DNA of 64,000 nucleotides from Aurantiochytrium sp. KH105 (taxonomy: Eukaryota > Sar > Bigyra > Thraustochytrida > Thraustochytriidae). Under the pieces are notes generated by a model that worked only from the letters and a program-made list of their open reading frames with translations, was not told the origin of the DNA and ran no database searches. The translations under genes were made by a program, and so were the position numbers. The stretch covers positions 384,940 to 448,939 of the forward strand of contig BGKB01000044.1 in the NCBI GenBank assembly GCA_003116975.1, given 5' to 3'. Below are positions 10,157-17,741 of this stretch, one piece after another; the first letter of the stretch is position 1; every line of letters begins with the position of its first letter.

Positions 10157-10696
10157 ATGAGTGCGGCGATCGGAGCAGCGTTGGCCATTGCGCTTTCAGC
10201 GACAGGTTCCGCGGTGGGCTCCGCTTTTGGAGGCCAGGTTGCCATTGTGCAGAGATCAAGCGGAGGTTCCATGAGTGCTTTTATTCCCATCGTCATGGCA
10301 GGCGTAGTTGGCATCTACGGGCTCATCACCTCCGTTTGCATTGCTGCACAAGCTGCCTGCACAACGCACGATGAGGAAGCCGGGAGCCGTCTCTTGGGTG
10401 CTGGGCTGGCCATGGGAATTCCAGGACTCGTCTCGGGATGTGCTATTGGTCTCTTTTGCCGCTATCTGCTTGCAAATATCAACACTGGCGCGGGAGGCCC
10501 CACTCCGCCGGGCTATGCTCGAGTTCAAGACTCGGATGAGGGCGTCGAAAGTTCAAGCACGATTCGCAAGCCACAGATTGGACTTGACCCTCAAGCTCTT
10601 GTAAGCACGCCTGTGATTCTCGTGCTTATTTTCATCGAGGCTCTTGCCTTGTATGGCCTCATCGCATCGCTCGTCCTTACAGGCAAAAGCTGCTAA
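10157..10696 (+). CDS. V-type H+-ATPase proteolipid subunit c
   Basis: A 179-residue, four-helix proteolipid. The start is the ATG at 10157; the frame extends upstream only with non-ATG codons. Helix 1 carries the small-residue face SATGSAVGSAFGG, helix 2 is AFIPIVMAGVVGIYGLITSV, helix 3 LGAGLAMGIPGLVSGCAIGLF, and helix 4 VILVLIFIEALALYGLIASL with the proton-carrying Glu161. These match subunit c of the V0 rotor in vacuolar/endosomal membranes. The unusual point is a polar insert of roughly 30 residues between helices 3 and 4 (about 107-148), where usual c subunits of 155-165 residues have a tight loop. The next gene, on the opposite strand, is a proton-pumping pyrophosphatase. Subunit c' is an alternative; c'' is unlikely from the Glu position. 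Confidence 0.9.
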   Translation: MSAAIGAALAIALSATGSAVGSAFGGQVAIVQRSSGGSMSAFIPIVMAGVVGIYGLITSVCIAAQAACTTHDEEAGSRLLGAGLAMGIPGLVSGCAIGLFCRYLLANINTGAGGPTPPGYARVQDSDEGVESSSTIRKPQIGLDPQALVSTPVILVLIFIEALALYGLIASLVLTGKSC

Positions 10697-11050
10697 GATG
10701 TCTCGCGTGCAGACAGAAACCCGTCGTGCGATCAGATGTCCATCGCTGCAACTGCTTTTCCTTTGCAGCTCGCACAATTTGACAGACACAATGCCCGAAA
10801 TTTTCGTACAAATCATTTTCAGTTTCTCACTCGAACGTCTACATACCGTCGACACAACTTCTGCCAAAACAAAAAAGGACAAGAGAAAGAGGAAGATGAA
10901 AAAAAGGAACAACACCTTCATTGCGATTGAGAGCTTCTTTCATGTCGTCTGCCAGTCATCGCTGCTTACATCAAATGATGATTGATATCAGCCCAAGCAC
11001 AAAAGCTCTACAACTAGGCTACTACACTGTGAAGGTTTGAATTACTGTCT
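10697..11050. other. Convergent 3' spacer, V-ATPase c / H+-PPase
   Basis: AT-rich spacer with A-runs at 10868-10912 holding the 3' ends of two convergent genes. No coding signal seen. Confidence 0.5.
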
Positions 11051-13624
11051 TTAGCCGGTAAAAAGAGGAATGAGAACGAGCGTGATCGTAGAGACCAACT
11101 TGATGAGCACGTGCAGAGCAGGTCCAGCCGTATCTTTGCAGGGATCGCCAACGGTATCGCCCGTGACAGCAGCCTTGTGAGCCTCGGAACCCTTGGAGTG
11201 CTGGAGCTCCAAAAGCTTCTTTGTGTTGTCCCAGGCACCACCTCCATTGTTGAGAAAGAGGGCCATGACAATCCCCACAATGGTTGTGATCATGAGAAAG
11301 CCACCGAGCGCCTGGGCACCAAGCAAAGGCCTATCCATGTATCCTCCAACGATACGAAAGCCGACACCAACGCCAATGGGCATGAGCGTCGTGAGCAAGC
11401 CGGGCTTGATCATCTTGCTAAGAGCCGCCTTGGACACGACATCAACGCAGACGCCATACTGCGGCTTCTCAGTTCCGTCCAAAATGCCAGGGCGATCGCG
11501 GAACTGGCGACGGACCTCCTCCACAACCGTCTGCGCAGCAGAGCCCACAGCAGACATGGCCATGGCGGAGAAGCGAAAGACCATGGCTGCGCCAAGAAAG
11601 CCTCCACAAAAGACCTCCGGTGTGGCAATGTCGACCACCTTGAACTCCAGACCGGTGTAGATTTCAACCTCATCCATAAAGGCTCGGAAGAGCAAAAAGG
11701 ATGCCAGGGCAGCAGAGCCAACGGCAAAGCCCTTGGTCGTTGCCTTGGTGGTGTTGCCCGCCGAATCGAGGCGATCTGTGACGTCGCGCACACTCTCCGG
11801 CTGCCCACTCATCTCCACGATGCCGCCAGCATTATCGGCAATGGGTCCAAAGATATCCATGGCGAGAATGTACACTGCCGAAGAAAGCATGCCCATGGTC
11901 GCGACGGCGCTGCCAAAGAGACCGCCAATCGGCTCTCCCGCAGAGTTGACGAGACCCGAGGTGCTGCCGAGCCAAAAGGAAGCCAGAATGCTGGCGCACA
12001 TGACGAGGGTGGGGAACATGACCGATTCCATACCGATGGCAAGTCCCGCAATCACATTCGTGGCGTGCCCTGCGTTGCTGGCAGCCGCAATGGACTTGAC
12101 TGGACGGTATTCAAAATCCGTGTAGTACTGCGTGATGAGCACTTGCAAGTAGGCGCTCAGCATGCCCACGAGGCCGCAGAGAAAGAAGGAGAACCATGCC
12201 GAGGGCGCGGCCGCCGTGTAGAGCATCCAGCGCGTCGCGACAAAGAAACCAATCACGGCGAACGCCATGGCCACGTGGTAGCCCCTCTTCAAGATGGCGA
12301 TGGGGTCTTCGAGGTTTCGCGCCGAGGTCACCATCGTGTCTCCTTGGTCCGAAATGGTAAGAACGCCCAAGGTGCTAACGATGAGGTCAAAGGCGTGAAT
12401 GAGCAGCGGGAAAAGCACAAAGCCACGCGTCTCCGTGGCCGTCATGTCGCAGTCCATGGCAAGCGTGCCGCCCAGAACCATGGCCGAAATGATCTCGGCA
12501 GAGATACTCTCAAAGAGGTCAGCACCGCGGGCCGAGCAATCGCCAACGTTGTCACCGACCAAATCAGCAATGACGGCAGGGTTACGTGGGTCATCCTCCG
12601 GGATGCCCTGCTCCACCTTGCCGACCAGATCGGCACCAACATCCGCAGCCTTTGTGAAGATACCACCGCCCAGCTGCGAGAAGATTGCGACAAAGGAGCC
12701 GCCAAAACCAAAACCAATGAGCAAAACGGGCAGACGCGCAAAGGGAATGGCGCCGGGTTCGCCATCGACACCCTCATACACTGACGAGAGCATGATGAAG
12801 AGAAGAGAAATGCCGAGAACGACCAAAAGCACCACAATGAGGGCTGCGACGGCGCCAGAACGCAAGGCGAGCTGAATGGTGGCGTGGTACGAGCGCATTG
12901 CTGCGGCGGAGACACGCACATTGGCGCGCACAGAGGTCCAAAGGCCGACGTAGCCGGCGCAAGCCGAGCACGCGGCGCCCAGCAAAAAGGAAACGCCCGT
13001 GAGCACCGCCAGAAGGCTCTGGTTCAGGGACTCCTGTCCCTTGGCAGGCCTGCGAAAGGCGTAGACGCCGAAAAGTAAAAAGGCCATGGGAAAGGCAAGC
13101 TTGAAAATGGTGCCATAGACGCGCGCAAAGAAGCTGTCAGAGCCCTCGCGGATTGCCGAGGCGATGGAGCGCATTTCGGCCGGGCCCTCGTCCTGCAGCA
13201 TCATCCAGTGAATCAGACTCCACACAACCACGATGGCACCAAGGCAGATGATCAAAATGGATCCCATGACCATACCCTGAAAGAGTGCCACAAAGACAAG
13301 CGCGAAGCCGAGGACGCCCACGATGCTCCTGAGCAAGCCGGAGCGGGGCACCATGTCGAGGTTCAGGAGGATGCTCTGGAGCGACTTGCGGCTTCGCGTC
13401 GATCCGCCGGACCTCCGCAAGTGCATGTGGGGCGCGAACTGCGCAGCGGCGGCATTGTTCGCCGAGGGTCCTCTGCTGCTCAGGCTGTTGCTGTTGCTCC
13501 CGCTGGAGCCGGCCGCGCCGGTGGGCGGCATCATGACCTCCACGTCATCGCCCACGGCCGAGCCTCCCGCGCCGGCGGGCCCGCCGGCGCCCTGCGCAGG
13601 TTTGCCGCCTCCGCCGGACAGCAT
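11051..13624 (-). CDS. Membrane H+-translocating pyrophosphatase, K+-independent (type II)
   Basis: An 857-residue polytopic protein from the ATG at 13624. All H+-PPase hallmarks are present: substrate motif DVGADLVGKVE (328-338), DDPRNPAVIADLVGDNVGD (344-362), FGPIADNAGGIVEM (592-605) and the C-terminal GDTVGDPCKDTAGP segment. GNTTKATTKG at 623-632 has Lys and Thr where K+-dependent enzymes have Ala and Gly, which marks the type II class (Arabidopsis AVP2-like). Known reaction: PPi hydrolysis coupled to H+ pumping into vacuole, acidocalcisome or Golgi lumen. The N-terminus is about 90 residues longer than usual, rich in Gly/Ser/Asn, ending in a basic RRSGGSTRSRKS patch before the first helix. 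This may carry sorting information (inference). The 5' region is shared divergently with the BRCT-kinase gene. Confidence 0.95.
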   Translation of the reverse strand: MLSGGGGKPAQGAGGPAGAGGSAVGDDVEVMMPPTGAAGSSGSNSNSLSSRGPSANNAAAAQFAPHMHLRRSGGSTRSRKSLQSILLNLDMVPRSGLLRSIVGVLGFALVFVALFQGMVMGSILIICLGAIVVVWSLIHWMMLQDEGPAEMRSIASAIREGSDSFFARVYGTIFKLAFPMAFLLFGVYAFRRPAKGQESLNQSLLAVLTGVSFLLGAACSACAGYVGLWTSVRANVRVSAAAMRSYHATIQLALRSGAVAALIVVLLVVLGISLLFIMLSSVYEGVDGEPGAIPFARLPVLLIGFGFGGSFVAIFSQLGGGIFTKAADVGADLVGKVEQGIPEDDPRNPAVIADLVGDNVGDCSARGADLFESISAEIISAMVLGGTLAMDCDMTATETRGFVLFPLLIHAFDLIVSTLGVLTISDQGDTMVTSARNLEDPIAILKRGYHVAMAFAVIGFFVATRWMLYTAAAPSAWFSFFLCGLVGMLSAYLQVLITQYYTDFEYRPVKSIAAASNAGHATNVIAGLAIGMESVMFPTLVMCASILASFWLGSTSGLVNSAGEPIGGLFGSAVATMGMLSSAVYILAMDIFGPIADNAGGIVEMSGQPESVRDVTDRLDSAGNTTKATTKGFAVGSAALASFLLFRAFMDEVEIYTGLEFKVVDIATPEVFCGGFLGAAMVFRFSAMAMSAVGSAAQTVVEEVRRQFRDRPGILDGTEKPQYGVCVDVVSKAALSKMIKPGLLTTLMPIGVGVGFRIVGGYMDRPLLGAQALGGFLMITTIVGIVMALFLNNGGGAWDNTKKLLELQHSKGSEAHKAAVTGDTVGDPCKDTAGPALHVLIKLVSTITLVLIPLFTG

Positions 13625-14670
13625 CTTCCGCTCCCTCTCTTCTCCCGCGCCGGAGCTCCTCGCCCCGCGCGCGCACGAGCGCCGCGCTTACGTGCTCCCG
13701 CGTCGCCGCTCGCGGGGCCACGTCAGGTCGCGCGGGATTTTCAAATCCCGGGATGCAGATCGGCTCGGATTCCGCGCCCCCGGGCTGCCCGCGCGCCCGC
13801 CTGCCGGCGGCCGCCGCGAAGGAGTGCGCGCGCGCGCGCGAGCGGACCCGGCGCTCGCTCGCGCTCTCGCTCGCGCTCCCGCTCGCTCGCTCGCTGCCGG
13901 CGCCGTAGTCTCTCTGCTGCCCGCCGCGGCGCCGTAGTCTCTGGGGATCTGGCTTCTGCGCTCGCTGCTTGGGCCGCCTTCTAACCGCCCTAGCCGCCCG
14001 CTACCGCTTCCGCTAGCACCCGCGGCGCCGGCTCGATGAGCTGGCGTTAGGATATCCTGAGTTACAGAGGATATCCGCGTCTGTAACAGGCAAATGGGCG
14101 GCCATAGCGGCGCGCTAGCGGAGGCCTAGCGGGCGCGGTGTGTGAAACGGCTGGGCTTTTTTTTATTTGATTTTTTTTTTTTCTGTCACGGGTCCGCTGC
14201 GATGCGGAGTAGGCGTGGTGCATGCGATCGATGCACGTGCGCGCATCTTGCGAGCGGGGACGAAGGCCTCGAGGCTTTGTTGGTCTATGACGTCGATCTT
14301 CATCCGTCCGTTCGTCCATCCATCTATCCATCCATCCATCCAAAGGAGGCTTCGATTCGGGTTTGTTTTCGGGCGGGGAGCTAGCTAGCTGCCTGCCTGC
14401 CTGCCTTCAAGCTGCTTTTGTGGGCCACGAAACACGAAAACGTGAAGAATTTGATAAGCACTGCGCAGCAAATCAAAACCGCTAAAGATCGTCGACGCCC
14501 GGCGCAGGACGAGCTCGGGCCAGGAGCGAGTGTGTGCAGGCAGCTGCTGCCCGCTGCGAGGAGCGCCGAGACCGCGTCGCCGCGCTGCAGCTGCCGCGCG
14601 AACCCACGCCTAACTAGCAACCGTCGCCAAGGCGCGCCTGGCCACCCCGCCGGTTTTCCGAGGAGGAAAG
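13625..14670. promoter_or_regulatory. Divergent promoter region, H+-PPase / BRCT-kinase
   Basis: About 1 kb without a supportable gene. It contains alternating CG and CTCG tracts (13820-13900), a T-rich stretch (14155-14190), an (ATCC)n microsatellite (about 14305-14341), a (CTGC)n tract (14388-14405), and the nested inverted motif listed separately at 14050-14087. Confidence 0.45.
14050..14087. repeat. Paired GGATATCC palindromes with nested inverted repeat
   Basis: The palindrome GGATATCC occurs at 14050-14057 and 14069-14076. In addition, GTTACAGA (14061-14068) is inverted as TCTGTAAC (14080-14087), bracketing the second palindrome. It lies in the divergent intergenic region, so an operator-like site is possible, but this is inference. 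Confidence 0.4.
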
Positions 14671-17415
14671 ATGTCATGGGCGGCGGCGACGGGACTTAAG
14701 GACTCGCGACCCAAAGCCAAGCCCGTCAAGGCATACGGGCGCAAAAACCGCGTGGGCGGCGCGACGGGCCGGCTACGCAAAGACACCGAAAAGTGGACCG
14801 AGGCGCTACGCGCAGGCTCTGTGGATGTAATCGAAAACGACGCCCAGGTCGCCGCCGCGAGGAAGAACCGAACATCTGTCGTCGATGCCGCGCAAGGAAC
14901 GGGCAAGTCGTCCCATGTATTGGCATCTCGCGACGTGAACACGGAGGCCGCCCACCCAGCCTCCTCCTTCTCTACAAAACGAAAGGAGCCGAAGAAACCC
15001 AAGGCACGTTCAAATGCCCAAAGACAGAATGAAACTTTCGTGGAGCCCGCCGCACCGACCAAACCAACAGCTCTAGTGACGACCTCCCGGCTAGGACACA
15101 AGGCACGCCAGAGCGTGAAGCGAACCGTCGCCAAACTTGGCCCAAATCTTGCATGGGCAGCAGATTCAAACGATGCGACCCACGTTATTGTTTCAAACGA
15201 AGACGACGCCCCAGCCGGCCTGACGGTCCTGCTCGCGCTCGCACGCGGAGCCTACATTGTTGGCGAATCCTGGCTCGACGCTTGTAAATCCGAACAAAAT
15301 GTAGCCAGCCCCGAAGGTCATGAGGCCGAGCAACAGTGTCCTGGAGCAAGCAAGCTGCGCATTGCCAAGGCAGAAGGTAAACTTGAGCAGTGCCTCTTGG
15401 CAGGGCTCTCGTGCTTTTGCGAGGACCGTTGCGGCACGAGCAACGACAAGGATTGCGAGTCTAATGTGGTTGCTGATTCAAAACTTACCCTTCTCGTCAA
15501 GGCTTGCAACGGAACAATCGCTTCGACAAGGGCCAAAGCAGATCTCTGCATCTGCGCTGATGAGACCATTGACGACGATCTTTGGGACGCTCGCGGCGCA
15601 CTTCAGTGTTCTCGAGCTTGGCTTGCGGAGCGCCTACGCCACGGAGATCTAGTGCGTGATCACCTCGGTGACCTCCGAGAGAAGCAAGATGAGCGGTGGC
15701 GATCAAGACTGCGGACGCGCACCTTTGCGTCGGATTCCATCCTCGAAAACGTGCTGTCGTATCTCTCTGAAAGTCAGTTGCTTTGCGACACTGTTGCGGT
15801 GAGTAAACGATGGGCACGAGCATCGCGCGTTTGCGCAATGCGGACAAGCGTGCGTGCGGTGCGGCGCATGTGCGAGCTTCTTGACTCCAACGACGAAATT
15901 CTCGATCTTGTGGGCCGTGCGGATCGCAAAAAGACGAACGAGTTGCCGATTTGGCAATGCGCTGCGGGCCTCGCTCGCAATTTCCCAAGGGGCAAGTTTC
16001 TATCGCAAGGAAGCTACAAAAAGGTGTTCAAGGTGTGGTGCGCGTCTGCCCAGCGCGAAGAAGCCCTAAGCGTGATGGAGTATGGCTCAATTCTGAGAAA
16101 CGCCAGCGTCGCCGTCGTGGCGCAAGAAGTTGACGTTGCCGTGCAGGTATCGGAACTCGTGTCGCGCGGAATTTGTGCCAACTTTATCGAGACATATCAG
16201 GTGTTTCAGACGGAGACACCGCCACTTGAAACAATCTGGGGCAGCTCAACGAGTCGTGATGATGCCACAGATGACGTCAAGAGCGTCGCTTCCCTGGAGA
16301 GCGAGAGTGAAGGTCGCCATTGCATCTTTCAGTACATTCGTATGGAGCTTTGCGCTCACGGCGACTGCGAGGAGTACTTGAAGACCTGCCCCGATGCACT
16401 TTTGGCCGTGGACGCAACGCTTGGTCTTTTTTCACAGATGGTGTTTGCCTTGCTGATCGGTCATCGCGAGCTTGGACTCAGGCACTATGATATCAAACTG
16501 CTCAACTACTTTATTTCGGATGGAGCCACTGATAACACATCGTATTGCATGCGTGTGAATGACGGCTTGACGCTGGAAGATGCTAGCTCGGGTCTGGTGG
16601 CAAAGCTCGCTGACTACGGCACGGCGTACACGGGTCCGAGCGCCGCGCAGACGCTCTGTGTCGATCATTTTACCACCTTGGAGAATGCCCCACCAGAGTT
16701 TATGATGCTTGGGGATGCTGCGTCTCCCGAATGCGCCGATGCCTTTGCGCTAGGTCTGTGCATGCTTCATCTATTTACGGGCGCTTGTCCATATGAAGAA
16801 ATATTGGCTTCAGTGCGCTGTCCAATCGGCGTGAAGCGCGTTCTCAAGCGTATCTGGGCAAATTCACCAGCAGTCGAAGAGGCTGAGAGCGAATCTGGGG
16901 AGACGATCTCGAAGGTCTCAAGATCAGCCAATGGCACTCATGAGGAGTCCGAAGAAGAGGAGGCAGAAAAGGAAACGAAGAAAGAGGACGAGGAGGACAA
17001 TGAAACAAACACAAGGGCGAGTTGGTCGATTCTGCAACAGGTCTGCAGTGACGACCCAGAGGACACCCTTCACGACACGCTGTACAGATATGTCGTTCTC
17101 CTTGGCTTGCCGGAGCAAGACTCAACTCTTGGTTCATCCGAGGTAGGCCAGGCACTCCACAGTCTTCTTGCGCCCAAGGGATCCAAGCGAGCAACCAAGG
17201 CTATGGAGCAGTTTGAGCTGGACCGCGCGCAGTTTGCGCTCGAGTCTGGGGAGCATCCGCTCATTGCTCGAGCTGCATCGCGACTGGCATCTGTCCCAGG
17301 CAGTTTGAAGCTTTTGCAAGGTTTGATGGCATGGAACCCTGAGGATCGATTTGCAGACTACGAGCAAGTCCTCAAACACGAGGCACTTGAAAGGCTTGAA
17401 CTTCAAGTCCAATGA
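14671..17415 (+). CDS. Tandem BRCT / F-box-like / degenerate protein kinase fusion
   Basis: A 914-residue single-exon protein from the ATG at 14671. The basic N-terminus (1-115) is followed by two BRCT-like modules, about 132-206 (ending GESWLDAC) and 233-328 (ending SRAWLAERLRHG). An F-box-like helix pair follows (352-390, ILENVLSYLSESQLLCDTVAVSKRW), then a kinase-fold domain (about 440-910). The kinase has a Gly-loop-like LSQGSYKKVFKVW, HYDIKLLN at 605-612 for HRDxxxxN, DYG at 648-650 for DFG, and APPEF for APE. The usual VAIK Lys is not evident: the equivalent strand reads EALSVMEYG. An acidic Glu-rich insert lies at about 735-785. BRCT modules bind phosphopeptides in DNA-damage signalling and F-boxes dock SCF ligases, so a nuclear signalling role is plausible but unproven. 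I know no named orthologue. Confidence 0.7.
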   Translation: MSWAAATGLKDSRPKAKPVKAYGRKNRVGGATGRLRKDTEKWTEALRAGSVDVIENDAQVAAARKNRTSVVDAAQGTGKSSHVLASRDVNTEAAHPASSFSTKRKEPKKPKARSNAQRQNETFVEPAAPTKPTALVTTSRLGHKARQSVKRTVAKLGPNLAWAADSNDATHVIVSNEDDAPAGLTVLLALARGAYIVGESWLDACKSEQNVASPEGHEAEQQCPGASKLRIAKAEGKLEQCLLAGLSCFCEDRCGTSNDKDCESNVVADSKLTLLVKACNGTIASTRAKADLCICADETIDDDLWDARGALQCSRAWLAERLRHGDLVRDHLGDLREKQDERWRSRLRTRTFASDSILENVLSYLSESQLLCDTVAVSKRWARASRVCAMRTSVRAVRRMCELLDSNDEILDLVGRADRKKTNELPIWQCAAGLARNFPRGKFLSQGSYKKVFKVWCASAQREEALSVMEYGSILRNASVAVVAQEVDVAVQVSELVSRGICANFIETYQVFQTETPPLETIWGSSTSRDDATDDVKSVASLESESEGRHCIFQYIRMELCAHGDCEEYLKTCPDALLAVDATLGLFSQMVFALLIGHRELGLRHYDIKLLNYFISDGATDNTSYCMRVNDGLTLEDASSGLVAKLADYGTAYTGPSAAQTLCVDHFTTLENAPPEFMMLGDAASPECADAFALGLCMLHLFTGACPYEEILASVRCPIGVKRVLKRIWANSPAVEEAESESGETISKVSRSANGTHEESEEEEAEKETKKEDEEDNETNTRASWSILQQVCSDDPEDTLHDTLYRYVVLLGLPEQDSTLGSSEVGQALHSLLAPKGSKRATKAMEQFELDRAQFALESGEHPLIARAASRLASVPGSLKLLQGLMAWNPEDRFADYEQVLKHEALERLELQVQ

Positions 17416-17741
17416 AACGGGAAAAGAAACGAACTTGAAGCTTTTTTACTTCTCAAATCGATTGGGGATTAGGCAAACACGCAAGAAATTGAATCGGAAA
17501 CGAGCAAATGAATATTCACGTGAAATGACAGACTTGCTTTGCATTGCTTCATTCTTTACACTCATTCTTGTTCTTTTCTGTAATTCCCTTTCCCTTCCCC
17601 CCTCACCCCCCTTTCGCCTTCCCCACGAAGCAATGTGTGAGGCCAAATCTCGGGAGGCAAAAGACACGTGTAGCTGCACACGTGTCCTCGAATTACCTCT
17701 TCAGCAGCCTGCTGTTACTCCACGGAGATCTTGCTTGCAAA
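17416..17741. other. Convergent 3' spacer
   Basis: Contains a C/T-rich tract at about 17560-17630 and the imperfect inverted repeat ACACGTGTAGCTGCACACGTGT near 17665-17686, which could form a hairpin in the 3' region of either gene. No coding signal. Confidence 0.45.

Noticed and set aside
11111-12784. 557-codon plus-strand frame opposite the H+-PPase
   Set aside because: Antisense shadow of a conserved membrane protein; His/Lys/Arg-rich and lacking any domain.
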